Positions 52,026-61,293 of a DNA stretch of 64,000 bases are shown here, one piece after another (position 1 is the first letter of the stretch; each line of letters opens with the position of its first letter). The stretch covers positions 21,205 through 85,204 of the forward strand of contig NZ_VSTH01000007.1 of NCBI RefSeq assembly GCF_008123965.1, read 5' to 3'. A program made the translations under genes and the position numbers. The stretch comes from Bradyrhizobium hipponense. GTDB lineage: Bacteria; Pseudomonadota; Alphaproteobacteria; Rhizobiales; Xanthobacteraceae. A model generated the notes under the pieces. That model was not told where the DNA came from and did no database searches. It saw only the letters and a program-made list of their open reading frames with translations.

Positions 52026-53000
52026 TCAGTCTCCTGCTGGTGAAAGGCTGTAGTCGCCGGTGGCCCCAAGCCCCGTGACGAGGGCGAGTTCGGCAAGGCG
52101 ACGGTCGGCTCCGCGCCCTGCAAGCACGGCGATGAGGTTGATGGTCTCGGCGATCAGGGCGCGCGGAACCGTGATGACGGCTTCCTGGATGAGCTGCTCG
52201 AGCCGCCTTAGCGCACCGAGCGCGTTGCCCGCATGAATCGTCCCGATCCCGCCGGGATGGCCGGTACCCCACGCCTTGAGGAGATCGAGCGCTTCGGCCC
52301 CGCGGACCTCGCCGATCGGGATGCGGTCAGGACGCAGTCGGAGTGAGGACCGAACGAGGTCAGACAAGCTGGCTACGCCGTCCTTGGTCCTTAGCGCGAC
52401 GAGATTGAGCGCCTTGCATTGGAGTTCGCGCGTATCTTCGATCAGGACGACGCGATCAGCGGTCTTCGCTACCTCGGCCAGAAGCGCGTTGGTCAAGGTG
52501 GTCTTGCCGGTCGACGTGCCACCGGCCACCAAGATATTCTTGCGAGTGGCGACCGCACTCCTCAAGGCCTCGGCTTGCCCGGAGGTCATGGTACCGGCGG
52601 CAACGTAATCGTCGAGCGTGAAGACAGCGACCGCGGGCTTACGGATGGCGAAGGCAGGGGCAGCAACGACCGGAGGCAACAGACCCTCAAATCGCTCGCC
52701 GGTTCCCGGAAGTTCGGCCGACACGCGTGGTGAACTCGCGTGCACCTCCGCGCCTACATGGTGAGCCACCAGACGAATGATGCGCTCGCCGTCCGCCGCG
52801 GACAACGTTTCGCCAGTGTCAACCAAGCCACTCGACAGTCGGTCAATCCAAAGCCGCCCATCTGGATTGAGCATGACTTCGATGATCGCGTCGTCATCGA
52901 GGTAACCCGCGATTGCCGTGCCCAGCGCACTGCGGAGCATTCGCGCACCGCGCGAACTCGCTTCCGATTGAATGGAATGGATTGCCACTGCCGTCCCCAC
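52026..53000 (-). CDS. trbB: conjugal transfer ATPase TrbB (VirB11-like)
   Basis: A 324-residue ATPase of the VirB11/TrbB secretion-ATPase family. Walker [19 protein letters not shown] (GTSTGKT), Walker [12 protein letters not shown], and [26 protein letters not shown] with the conserved His box (split). GTG at 53000 is the best-positioned start; a clear ribosome site was not found. First gene of the trb operon proper, transcribed leftward. In related modules traG-copG lie directly before it, but here an MFS gene intervenes. Confidence 0.9.
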   Translation of the reverse strand: MGTAVAIHSIQSEASSRGARMLRSALGTAIAGYLDDDAIIEVMLNPDGRLWIDRLSSGLVDTGETLSAADGERIIRLVAHHVGAEVHASSPRVSAELPGTGERFEGLLPPVVAAPAFAIRKPAVAVFTLDDYVAAGTMTSGQAEALRSAVATRKNILVAGGTSTGKTTLTNALLAEVAKTADRVVLIEDTRELQCKALNLVALRTKDGVASLSDLVRSSLRLRPDRIPIGEVRGAEALDLLKAWGTGHPGGIGTIHAGNALGALRRLEQLIQEAVITVPRALIAETINLIAVLAGRGADRRLAELALVTGLGATGDYSLSPAGD

Positions 53001-53085
53001 CGAATGAGAACGTCTGGAGCGTTCTCAGAGTGGGTTGATTAGAAAAGGCACCAACGGATTTGGCGCAACAAGCGCTTACGATCAG

Positions 53086-53118
53086 CGTAGACTGGCGTAG
53101 AAAAAGAAAGACCGAAAA
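53086..53118. repeat. left imperfect direct repeat flanking the MFS gene
   Basis: A 33-bp A-rich sequence (CGTAGACTGGCG then TAGAAAAAG...) matching 54611-54646 with a few gaps and substitutions. The two copies bracket the MFS gene between trbB and copG. See finding. Confidence 0.5.
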
Positions 53119-53196
53119 CTCATAATTCGCACTCGAGCGACCCGAGCGCTGCGGAATGCTGATGCTATTCGTCGGCAAGCTTGCTGCGGACGTTGT

Positions 53197-54531
53197 TCAC
53201 CACTCCGCATCGGTATCCGCCGGCATGACCACGAGCAATTGCTCGTACGGCATGAACGTTTCGATCTCGTCCGAAACGCGAGCAGGCAAGAAGAGCGGAA
53301 TTGAATCCATCCCTCGTCCGAACGATCCGAGCCATGGTAGAGCGAACCACACGATGGCGGTGATCTGCACCGCCACATTGACACCGAACGCGACCTGATA
53401 GGCCAGGACGGTCCTGTGGCCATTCGTGAGTGGCCATTGCTGCAAGATGAAGCCGGTCCCGCATTGGGATAGAAATCCCCAACCGAAGTGGAGCACATTC
53501 AACGCACCGTTGGCACGACCGGTGAGTTCTAGCGGAAAGTAATCAGCTATCACCGCAAAGCTGACCACAGTCGCAGTTCCAACAATTGCGACCACTGACC
53601 ACGGCAAGATCGGCGGCAAGGGCACGCGAAGAATCAAGGATAGCTCGGCCGCGATGAACAGCCCTGCGATCGCGGCCACGATGATCTCTACTCCAACCCC
53701 TCTTCGCCTGATGCAATGGACCAATGTGCCGAATATCCAGGCACCGCCGCAAAGGACGACCGACATTGTGAATAGCTGTCCGACAAGTCTCGTACGATCA
53801 AATCCCTCGACGTCGGTCAGCCACGGCGCCGCCCACAATCCTTGCAGAGACCAGGCCGATCCCACGCAAGTGGCTGACAACGGGGCAATCCGCCAGAAAC
53901 GCCGATCGCCAAAAACGGAACTCAGTGTGGGAGGCATTGATCCTGTTGGCGGGATGATGGCTCGTTCAGGAACCACGATATAGATGAGAAGGGCTGTGGC
54001 GCCCGTTGCCGCCGCCAGGATCTCAAAGAACTGTCGCCAGCTGATCCGGCCGAGGAGGTGTTCGGCCGGGGTCGTGGCGGTCACCGCGCCGAGCGATCCC
54101 AGCATGATCATGTAGCCGTTCAGCAAGGCCACTCGTTCGCTCGGAAACCAGAGAACGATGGACTTCAATCCAGCCGTCAATGCCGCCGCCACCCCAAGGC
54201 CGATCATTGCTCGCGAAATCAAGAGCAATGGCAACCCCGTGGACATCGCGAATAGGCAGGAGCCTGCGGCGGCGACCAAAAGCAGGCAACTCTGAACCCG
54301 GCGAGGGCCAAAGCGATCCAGCAAAATACCGATCGGAATCTGGGCCGCCGCGAATACCAGGAAGTAGACGGACGTGAGCAACCCCAGATCGGCGGTGCCG
54401 AGCCCGATCTCCGCGACGAGACGACTAGAGATCAGAGCGTTGATCGTTCGGAAGAGATACGAAAGATAGTATCCAGCAGCAAATGGGAGAAAAACGCGCG
54501 CGATGAGACGCCATGCCTCCGAATTTTGCAT
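53197..54531 (-). CDS. MFS transporter interrupting the tra/trb module
   Basis: A 444-residue protein with about twelve TM segments. MFS features are IGILLDRFGPRRVQSCLLLV (loop 2-3, split) and LLISRAMIGLGVAAAL. AGGG about 5 nt before the ATG. It has the same orientation as the operon but no link to conjugation. Its position between traG-copG and trbB, flanked by imperfect direct repeats, suggests it is a cargo insertion. Substrate unknown. Confidence 0.85.
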   Translation of the reverse strand: MQNSEAWRLIARVFLPFAAGYYLSYLFRTINALISSRLVAEIGLGTADLGLLTSVYFLVFAAAQIPIGILLDRFGPRRVQSCLLLVAAAGSCLFAMSTGLPLLLISRAMIGLGVAAALTAGLKSIVLWFPSERVALLNGYMIMLGSLGAVTATTPAEHLLGRISWRQFFEILAAATGATALLIYIVVPERAIIPPTGSMPPTLSSVFGDRRFWRIAPLSATCVGSAWSLQGLWAAPWLTDVEGFDRTRLVGQLFTMSVVLCGGAWIFGTLVHCIRRRGVGVEIIVAAIAGLFIAAELSLILRVPLPPILPWSVVAIVGTATVVSFAVIADYFPLELTGRANGALNVLHFGWGFLSQCGTGFILQQWPLTNGHRTVLAYQVAFGVNVAVQITAIVWFALPWLGSFGRGMDSIPLFLPARVSDEIETFMPYEQLLVVMPADTDAEW

Positions 54532-54610
54532 GCTGGCCCTTTTTGCTCCTCAGCTCATGCGAGCCGATAGCGCGTCCAGCTTCTTGTCGGGTTGGCTAAA
54601 TTGGTGCCAT

Positions 54611-54646
54611 CGTAGGCTGGCGCGGAAAAAAGTAAGATCGGCAAAA
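54611..54646. repeat. right imperfect direct repeat flanking the MFS gene
   Basis: A 36-bp match to 53086-53118 beginning CGTAGGCTGGCG and continuing through an A-rich tract. It sits in the gap between the MFS start and the CopG stop. Confidence 0.5.
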
Positions 54647-54667
54647 TCCCTGACCTACGTGGTTCTA

Positions 54668-55093
54668 TCAGGTTTGGCTGTCGGTCTCCTGACGAACGAT
54701 ATCCTCTGGAATTTCCCGCAGAAAACTCTGCCCCTTCTGCAGCCGGCGTCCGAGCGCTTCGACAAATCCTTCGAAACGCTCCCGACCCTTCAGTTGGGCC
54801 GCCGCTTGGGCTTCGTTGGGCAAGGGTGGCGTGATCGTGAGCCAGAAGCGGATGAACAGGGCCAGAGTCTCGGCCGTCAGACCGATGTCACGCTCTAGCC
54901 TCTGCATCTGACGCGACAGTCGGTCCAGGCGACGGGTAAACGCTGCCTCTTGTCTGTCTGGTCCATCTGGTGACAGAAAGGACGCAACTGCCGCTTCCAC
55001 GATCGCAGAGCGGGAAAGCTTCTTGCGATCGGCCAAGTCCGAGATCTGCTTCAGAAGCTCCGGCGGGAAATACACATTCATCCGGTCGCGCAT
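54668..55093 (-). CDS. CopG-family ribbon-helix-helix protein
   Basis: A 141-residue protein with an N-terminal ribbon-helix-helix (MRDRMNVYFPPELLKQISDLA and KLSRSAIVEAAVASFL, split) and a helical C-terminus. It is placed right after traG, where Rhizobiales modules often carry a CopG-like gene. Probably autoregulatory or relaxosome-related. ATG at 55093 chosen because the longer frame enters traG. Confidence 0.8.
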   Translation of the reverse strand: MRDRMNVYFPPELLKQISDLADRKKLSRSAIVEAAVASFLSPDGPDRQEAAFTRRLDRLSRQMQRLERDIGLTAETLALFIRFWLTITPPLPNEAQAAAQLKGRERFEGFVEALGRRLQKGQSFLREIPEDIVRQETDSQT

Positions 55094-55100
55094 ATCTGCC

Positions 55101-57089
55101 TCACAGCTCCATACCGTCATTTGGATCCATGACGACCTGACGGGCGACGCCGCGCATCTGTTGACGCATCAGTCGAGACTGGCGGACGGCGTCCTCGTCG
55201 TCGTCAAGCACGACCGCAAATTCTTCTGCCGGCGTCGGCTCGGTCGTCTCCTTGGCAATCGCGACGTGATCGGGAAGTTCGGGCTCACGACGGAGCCCGC
55301 TGTTCGCCGTGTCTTCCTCGGCCTCCGCGGCTTTGCCGGTTGGAGCTCCCGTCGGCTTTGGCATTCCGAGAGCTGACCATCCGTCAGTTCGCGACGACCG
55401 GCCCGCGGCCGCAGGATCGGGCGGCGGCAGAACCCGCTCAGCGAAACGCCGATCCTCGTAGTAGCGCACCTTCTTCGCCCGGATCGGCGGCGTGCCCGCC
55501 ACCATGACGATCTCGTCCAGGGGCGGAAGCTGCATGACCTCGCCGGGGGTCAGCAGCGGCCTTGCCGTCTCCTGGCGCGAGACCATCAGGTGCCCCAGCC
55601 ATGGGTTCAACCTGTGACCGGCATAGTTCTTCATGGCCCTCATCTCGGTCGCCGTACCGAGCGCGTCGGACACACGCTTCGCAGTCCGCTCGTCATTGGT
55701 CGCAAAGCTGACTCGGACGTGGCAGTTATCGAGGATCGCATTGTTAGGCCCATAGGCCTTCTCGATCTGATTGAGCGATTGCGCAATCAAGAAACTCTTG
55801 ATGCCGTACCCCGCCATGAAAGCGAGGGCGGACTCGAAGAAATCAAGCCGCCCAAGGGCTGGGAACTCATCGAGCATCATCAGGACACGATGCCGGCGGT
55901 CGCGGTCGTGCAAATCCTCGGTCAGTCGACGACCGATCTGGTTCAGCACCAGGCGGATCAATGGTTTGGTTCGTGAGATATCCGAGGGAGGCACCACTAG
56001 GTACAGCGTGGTGGGGCGGCTATCTGCGATCAGATCGGCAATCCGCCAGTCGCACCGGCAGGTCACCCGGGCCACGACGGGATCGCGGTACAGCCCGAGG
56101 AACGACATTGCGGTGGACAGGACGCCTGAACGTTCGTTCTCGGATTTGTTGAGGAGTTCGCGGGCGGTCGAGGCGACCACGGGATGAGCACCCTGGTCGC
56201 CAAGATGCGCGGTGGTCATCATCGCCTTCAGGGTCGCTTCGATCGGCCGCTTGGGGTCGGACAGAAAGGCGGCGACGCCGGCCAGGGTCTTGTCGGCCTC
56301 TGCATAAAGGACATGAAGGATGGCGCCGACCAGGAGTGAATGACTGGTCTTCTCCCAGTGATTGCGCTTGTCGAGCGAGCCTTCGGGATCGACCAGGACG
56401 TCGGCGACGTTCTGGACGTCGCGCACCTCCCACTCTCCGCGCCGGACCTCGAGCAGCGGGTTGTACGCTGAGGATCTTGGGTTGGTCGGGTCGAACAACA
56501 GGACGCGGCCATGCCGCGCGCGGAAGCCGGCGGTCAGTTGCCAGTTCTCGCCCTTGATGTCGTGAACGATGGCCGAGCCGGGCCAGGCGAGCAAGGAGGG
56601 AACGACAAGACCGACGCCTTTGCCGGACCGGGTGGGCGCAAAGCACAACACGTGCTCCGGTCCGTCATGGCGAAGATAATCGCGGTCGAGCTTGCCCAGC
56701 ACCACACCATCCGGACCGAGAAGTCCGACTGCTCGAACCTCTTCTGCATCAGCCCAGCGCGCCGAGCCATAGGTCTCAACGTTCTTGGCCTCGCGCGCCC
56801 GCCAGACGGACATGCCGATCGCCGCCGCGATCGAAATGAAGGTCCCCGACGCCGCGATGAAGGCGCCCTCAACAAAGACCTCTGGCGCATAAGCATCAAA
56901 GACGAACCACCACCAGAAGAAGACCGGCGGGTAATAGATCTTGAAGCCCGCCAGTTCGAACCAGGGCCGCCCGAGTTCGGTCTGCCAGGCGAGCCGCCAG
57001 GCCGTCCACTCGGTCGCGCCCCAGATGGCGAGCAAAACGATCAGGCCGACAACGATCACCTGACCCCAGAGAATCTTGGTTCCGGACAT
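55101..57089 (-). CDS. traG: coupling protein TraG (VirD4-like)
   Basis: A 662-residue type IV coupling protein. Two N-terminal TM segments (about 9-28 and 75-95), Walker A FAPTRSGKGVGLVVPSLL and Walker B VLMMLDEFPALGRLDFFE (split), plus a C-terminal Pro/Glu-rich tail. It links relaxosome and channel. The ATG at 57089 is the start with TM1 at the usual position. Confidence 0.92.
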   Translation of the reverse strand: MSGTKILWGQVIVVGLIVLLAIWGATEWTAWRLAWQTELGRPWFELAGFKIYYPPVFFWWWFVFDAYAPEVFVEGAFIAASGTFISIAAAIGMSVWRAREAKNVETYGSARWADAEEVRAVGLLGPDGVVLGKLDRDYLRHDGPEHVLCFAPTRSGKGVGLVVPSLLAWPGSAIVHDIKGENWQLTAGFRARHGRVLLFDPTNPRSSAYNPLLEVRRGEWEVRDVQNVADVLVDPEGSLDKRNHWEKTSHSLLVGAILHVLYAEADKTLAGVAAFLSDPKRPIEATLKAMMTTAHLGDQGAHPVVASTARELLNKSENERSGVLSTAMSFLGLYRDPVVARVTCRCDWRIADLIADSRPTTLYLVVPPSDISRTKPLIRLVLNQIGRRLTEDLHDRDRRHRVLMMLDEFPALGRLDFFESALAFMAGYGIKSFLIAQSLNQIEKAYGPNNAILDNCHVRVSFATNDERTAKRVSDALGTATEMRAMKNYAGHRLNPWLGHLMVSRQETARPLLTPGEVMQLPPLDEIVMVAGTPPIRAKKVRYYEDRRFAERVLPPPDPAAAGRSSRTDGWSALGMPKPTGAPTGKAAEAEEDTANSGLRREPELPDHVAIAKETTEPTPAEEFAVVLDDDEDAVRQSRLMRQQMRGVARQVVMDPNDGMEL

Positions 57090-57117
57090 CGACCAACCTT
57101 CCGTACTGGTGAGATAG

Positions 57118-58881
57118 CTAGAGTCCGAGGTCGCGCTTGCGGCCAAAGCCCCATTCGATGCCTCCGCCGTCCTTCGCGACGCCGGTGACGTGTTGGGCGA
57201 ACTTCTTCTCGAGTTCGCGAGACCAGGGTACGAGTTGAAAGCCAAGTCCGTCATCGATCATGGCGAAACGCCCCGAGGCGAGCGTCAGCCGCTGGCGATA
57301 CGTGCCGGTCACCTGCTCCCCGGAGGCGGCCTTCACGTGAGGCAGGCCGGTGTCGGCCGAGACTCTTGCCCCCACCTCGTCCAGCTCATGTCGGCGCAGC
57401 GTGTTCAAGAGGTCGCGCTGCAGGATGATGCGTTGGCCCTGCCGCCGCGCCAGACCTTCCTGGATCAGATGCTCGGTTCGAGCTTCCATGGCGTCGCGAG
57501 TCTCGCGGCCGAATCCGCCCATGGCGAGTGGCATCGGATCGCGTTCGACCAGGCGGTGGTCGAGCCAGGTCGCGCCTTTCGCGGTGATCTGGCCACCGAG
57601 ATCGAGATCGGAACGGCTTGCGAGCACCAGGGTCGGCCGCGGATCGCCGGTCTGGCCGAAGCGTCGGACTTCGACAATGCCGCCGATCGGTGGTGCATGT
57701 TCGAAGGCCTCGATCCCTCGCAAGCGGACGTGGTGCGCGCGCCCGTCAGTTCCATCGATCAGGGCGTAAGCCTCACTCGTCAGCTCATCGTGCAATCCGC
57801 GATCGATCAGGCGTCCGATGATCTGGGACGAAGGCTGTCCGCTTTCGATGACGAAGTCGGCAATGCCGCGCGCTTCGCCGCGCTCGGTAAAGGCGCGGTG
57901 CATGGTCTTGATGATGTCGCCGCGCATGCCGAGGTCGCGCAAGCTGCGCTCGGCCTCGAGCCCGACCATCCATTCGCCTGGTGCGGCGGATCCGGCGAGG
58001 CCCATCTTCTCCAGGTGCTGAAGGCGACCGACCATCAGGCGCCGGATCTCCGGATCAGACTTGCCCGGATTCTCCGGGCGAAGATCGACATACCCGGTCT
58101 CATCCGCCGCCAGCCGGATCTCCCGATCGAGCCGCGTCCATCGTTCCGCCGTGACCTCCATCTCCAGCGAACTACGGATCTCGTGCTCGGGCTTTGGACC
58201 GAGTTCAATCGCAACCAGTTCCTCGGCGCGTGAGCGCAGGCCCTGGCTGATGTAGTCGCGGGAGATCACGAGATCCTCTCCTTGCTCATCTACTCCCCGC
58301 ACGAGAAAATGGACGTGAGGGTTGTCGGTATTCCAATGATCGACGGCCACCCAGTCGAGCCGCGTCCCGAGATCGGTCTCCATCTGCCTGGCGAGGTCGC
58401 GGGTGAAGGCCCTGAGGTCGGTCATCTCGCCGGCGTCCTCAGGCGAGACGATGAACCGGAAATGATGGCGGTCGTCCTGGCACCGTTCTGCGAAAGCCGC
58501 GCCATCGGCACGGTCACTGCTGGCATCGAACATCTCGGCCCGTTCGCCACTCCGCGTCACGCCTTCGCGCTTCAGGTACGACAGATGGGCCGTCAGTGGT
58601 CCCGAGCGGAAGGCTCGCCCCTTGTGGCGGACAACACGCGCCTTCACCACGACGCGTCGCGTCGGGCTGAATAACCGGCTGCGACTAAAAGCAAGCCGGC
58701 CGCGGCCGAACGTCGAGCGTCCGTAGGCCGCGGAACGTCTGCCAATTCCCGCCTGACCCGAGATGTGTCCAGCCTTCTTCGCGGCGCGCAGCACCTTGTT
58801 GATAAAACTCTTCGGCTTCGGCGCGCCGGTGCTGCGGATGGGCCCCGGTCGGATGCGCAATTCGCTATCATCAGCGGTCAC
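57118..58881 (-). CDS. rlxS: relaxase of the RlxS/DUF3363 type
   Basis: A 587-residue relaxase. An N-terminal basic part (RLAFSRSRLFSPTRR) precedes HLSYLKREGV, RHHFRFIVSPEDAGE (with a nearby catalytic Tyr not assigned), and DHWNTDNPHVHFLVRG, the HxxxxNxHxH metal motif of this family. The C-terminal third (about 330-587) is the DUF3363 region. This is the type found in rhizobial ICEs such as ICEMlSymR7A. Start GTG at 58881; upstream open frame is not conserved-looking. Confidence 0.88.
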   Translation of the reverse strand: MTADDSELRIRPGPIRSTGAPKPKSFINKVLRAAKKAGHISGQAGIGRRSAAYGRSTFGRGRLAFSRSRLFSPTRRVVVKARVVRHKGRAFRSGPLTAHLSYLKREGVTRSGERAEMFDASSDRADGAAFAERCQDDRHHFRFIVSPEDAGEMTDLRAFTRDLARQMETDLGTRLDWVAVDHWNTDNPHVHFLVRGVDEQGEDLVISRDYISQGLRSRAEELVAIELGPKPEHEIRSSLEMEVTAERWTRLDREIRLAADETGYVDLRPENPGKSDPEIRRLMVGRLQHLEKMGLAGSAAPGEWMVGLEAERSLRDLGMRGDIIKTMHRAFTERGEARGIADFVIESGQPSSQIIGRLIDRGLHDELTSEAYALIDGTDGRAHHVRLRGIEAFEHAPPIGGIVEVRRFGQTGDPRPTLVLASRSDLDLGGQITAKGATWLDHRLVERDPMPLAMGGFGRETRDAMEARTEHLIQEGLARRQGQRIILQRDLLNTLRRHELDEVGARVSADTGLPHVKAASGEQVTGTYRQRLTLASGRFAMIDDGLGFQLVPWSRELEKKFAQHVTGVAKDGGGIEWGFGRKRDLGL

Positions 58882-59140
58882 AGCCGCGTCTCCAAACGAA
58901 CGAAGGTGTCTACAGTGCCGAAACTCTCCTTGACCGCATTGAACAAAATCCGCAGTGCGGCACGCACCACGACCGACCGGCACGGCCAGGACGCAAGCCA
59001 TGTCAATGGCTTGCCATCCGACCGGCGAGCCCCTTTTATCTCGCCCTCCTGCTGTCGTGCTTCCCAACTGCCCAACTGCCCTCGCCTTTCCGCCCATTCT
59101 TCTCCAGGGCACGCCAACGCATGCGAGCTTGCACATTCGG
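58882..59140. other. intergenic region with possible oriT hairpin (58993-59014)
   Basis: The gap between the lytic transglycosylase and relaxase genes holds an inverted repeat GCAAGCCAT-GTCA-ATGGCTTGC (9-bp arms, 4-nt loop). It also contains short direct repeats (CCGACCGGC near 58975 and 59017). Relaxase targets commonly lie beside the relaxase gene, so this is a candidate origin of transfer. No nic motif recognised. Confidence 0.4.
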
Positions 59141-60034
59141 TCATCGCAAACCTCCCGCATCGGATCTCACGACGAAAAGCCCGGTCGCTTGGGGCACAAT
59201 GGCCGAAAGATCGCGAACGGAGCCGGCGATCGGAGCTCGGTCCGGCACATGACCGGGCTGCACCCGGGAAGTGGTCTCTGAGCTATCAGACCGCACAACA
59301 AAGAGTGCTCCCGCCGATGGCCGCAGACTCGCGACTGTGCTGGAAACGGCAATATCGCTGCAGACGACTGGCGCAAGTTTCTGCAAGTAGGCCTGCGTCT
59401 CAGCTGGCAATGGACGTCCAGCGAGATGTTGTTCGTAGCGAGCAGGTCCCGAGTTGTAGGCCGCAAGGAAGCCGATCGATCCATAGCGGTCGTGCAGTTC
59501 ACGAAGGTAGGCAGTGCCCGCAAGAATGTTGTCGCGGGGATCGTAGGGATCGTTGCCAAGGTCGTAACGCAGACGTAAATCTGCCCACGTCTCTCGCGTG
59601 ATCTGCATCAGCCCCATGCCGCCTTTCGGTGACCTCGCGCGCACGTCTCCGGCGCTTTCGACGTCTATGACTGCGCGTATCCAGCGCACCGGCACGCCGA
59701 AGCGGCGCGAAGCCTGCTCGACCAAGTCCGCCAATGGATTGCTCGTTCGATAACTCACTGTAGGTTGCGAGGGATGCGTCTCGGCGACAGTGGTAGCGTT
59801 ACTCACGGTCAGCGCAGCGAACAACGGAACGACAGCGTACAGGCTCCTCTCGAACAGACGCAAGCATGCCGCCGTGCTCGCGCCCTTCCAGGGTAAAGCT
59901 GCTTCGCGCCGGCCTTTCGGCCGCCCTGGACCGCCGGTGCGCGCGACGGTTGCGCAATCGTTGGTCGGGACGGAGGAACGGTGCAGCACTCGGCCGAAAA
60001 GAATAGCCTTTCGGAAACTCAATACGGGCACCAT
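59141..60034 (-). CDS. lytic transglycosylase (SLT-type), conjugation-associated
   Basis: A 297-residue exported protein. After an N-terminal extension and hydrophobic segment, the SLT domain runs from about 105: IRAVIDVESAGDVRARSPKGGMGLMQ (catalytic Glu in VESAG), ITRETWADL, and DNILAGTAYLRELHDRYGS with the YNSGP motif. It opens the peptidoglycan for the channel. ATG overlaps the traF stop (TGATG). Confidence 0.88.
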   Translation of the reverse strand: MVPVLSFRKAILFGRVLHRSSVPTNDCATVARTGGPGRPKGRREAALPWKGASTAACLRLFERSLYAVVPLFAALTVSNATTVAETHPSQPTVSYRTSNPLADLVEQASRRFGVPVRWIRAVIDVESAGDVRARSPKGGMGLMQITRETWADLRLRYDLGNDPYDPRDNILAGTAYLRELHDRYGSIGFLAAYNSGPARYEQHLAGRPLPAETQAYLQKLAPVVCSDIAVSSTVASLRPSAGALFVVRSDSSETTSRVQPGHVPDRAPIAGSVRDLSAIVPQATGLFVVRSDAGGLR

Positions 60035-60546
60035 CAATCCTCCCAGGTCCACACCGGCAGCGCGCGGCCAATGACAGCCGATGCCGGCAAGAACCCGAAA
60101 TAGCGGCCATCCAACGAGTTGACGGACTGCCAGTTCATGACAAAGAGTTCGCCCTCGCCGACGACGCGGCAGCCCTGCCATTTCGGGAGCGGTCGACCGC
60201 GGCCATCGCGATCTCGTGCCTCGCCCATTTCGATGGTATCGATGGAGACTGCGAGCCCGCTTCGGCAGACCGTCTGCCCGGGAAGTGCCAACACGCTTTT
60301 GAGCATCGGCACGCCGATCGGCAGATAGCCGTTCAGGTCAAGGAAGGTCGCAAGCGGTTCTGGGGGCTGAACCGCAACCAATTCGGTGACAAACAGTCTG
60401 TCGGCGGGGCGCAAGCGATAGAGGCCGATCGGTACACTGTCGGACGCATTCCAGACATAGAGCGGCGGCGTCTCCAGGACGGTTGTCGCGACAAGCGCAG
60501 CAGCGGCTCCAAAGGTTGCAGTCAGCGTCTTCAAGCGGGCTCTCAT
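60034..60546 (-). CDS. traF: TraF-type S26 signal peptidase/pilin protease
   Basis: A 170-residue S26-family protein. One TM helix (about 9-24), a Ser nucleophile region (NASDSVPIGLYRL, SxPxG form), the Lys-like region in MLKSVLALPGQTVC, and the C-terminal SLDGRYFGFLPASAVIGRA box. TraF matures the TrbC pilin. ATG overlaps the preceding DUF2840 stop. Confidence 0.9.
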   Translation of the reverse strand: MRARLKTLTATFGAAAALVATTVLETPPLYVWNASDSVPIGLYRLRPADRLFVTELVAVQPPEPLATFLDLNGYLPIGVPMLKSVLALPGQTVCRSGLAVSIDTIEMGEARDRDGRGRPLPKWQGCRVVGEGELFVMNWQSVNSLDGRYFGFLPASAVIGRALPVWTWED

Positions 60547-61007
60547 CGCATTACCCTCTGACGATGGAGCCAGGCTTGGTGGCGTGCCTTCGTGTAAGGG
60601 CGCGGATTTTCACTGACGGACAGACGGTTATGAACGTGATGCCAATGATCAGGAGCGACGTCGGCGGGATCGATGCCGAGCGCTTCGACGGCGTCGACCA
60701 TCGCCAGCACCCGTTCGACCTTCGGCCAACCGGAGAGACGTAGCAAGATCTCTCCGCCGGGCTTCACGTACGGCACGGTCGAGCAGCGCTGTCCCGGTGC
60801 GACCGCGCGCAAGATGTCGATCCGCGAGATGATCGTGCCAAAGTCACTGGAGGTCCAACGGACGAAGGCAAAGATGCTACGTGGCGCGAATGACAGAACG
60901 CGCCGGTGACGATCGATCTTCTTCTCCTCAGCAATGCGCCCGAACCGAATACGGTTTTCGATGCGCTTCTCGAGCCACAACACTTCCACTTCGGTGAGAT
61001 CGCTCAT
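60543..61007 (-). CDS. DUF2840 family protein
   Basis: A 154-residue protein with the DUF2840 features: an acidic N-terminus (LTEVEVLWLEKRIENRIRFG), a VRWTSSDFGT segment and a C-terminal DHWHHVHNRLSVSENPRPYTKARHQAWL (split). In related ICE/plasmid modules it lies between a parA gene and traF; here no parA is seen and the upstream gap contains iteron-like repeats. Function unknown. Confidence 0.8.
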   Translation of the reverse strand: MSDLTEVEVLWLEKRIENRIRFGRIAEEKKIDRHRRVLSFAPRSIFAFVRWTSSDFGTIISRIDILRAVAPGQRCSTVPYVKPGGEILLRLSGWPKVERVLAMVDAVEALGIDPADVAPDHWHHVHNRLSVSENPRPYTKARHQAWLHRQRVMR

Positions 61008-61225
61008 GCTGCCGATCCCTGAAGTTGGCACTGGAAGCCGTGAGCTTGAGGTTCGGTGAAGGCTGTGTGCCGCTTGCAAACGCCAGCAGGACTGGCGGCC
61101 CGCCCTTGCCGGCCGCCTCCAATGCGTCTTTCGGCCCGGGCCGTTAGAAGAGATCCGAAGGATTTCTGGTTAGTAAAGTTAGAGCGGCTGGAAAGCGCGG
61201 AGAAACAAGCTCTCAAGCTCGATGG

Positions 61226-61287
61226 TCCCCGATAGCACGAGGATTGGGTCCTCGATAGCACGATGGCTGCGATCCCTGATAGCACGA
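61226..61287. repeat. three iteron-like direct repeats
   Basis: A 15-bp unit (TCC-C/T-C/T-GATAGCACGA) occurs at 61226-61240, 61249-61263 and 61273-61287, with start-to-start spacing of 23 and 24 bp, about two helical turns. They lie just downstream of the repA-like stop (61294). The regular phasing and the nearby initiator suggest an iteron replication origin. Other bases between copies are not conserved. Confidence 0.65.
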
Positions 61288-61293
61288 GCTGAT

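Noticed and set aside
58882..59160. Upstream extension of the relaxase frame
   Set aside because: No family similarity and it would run through the candidate oriT hairpin and into the transglycosylase gene.
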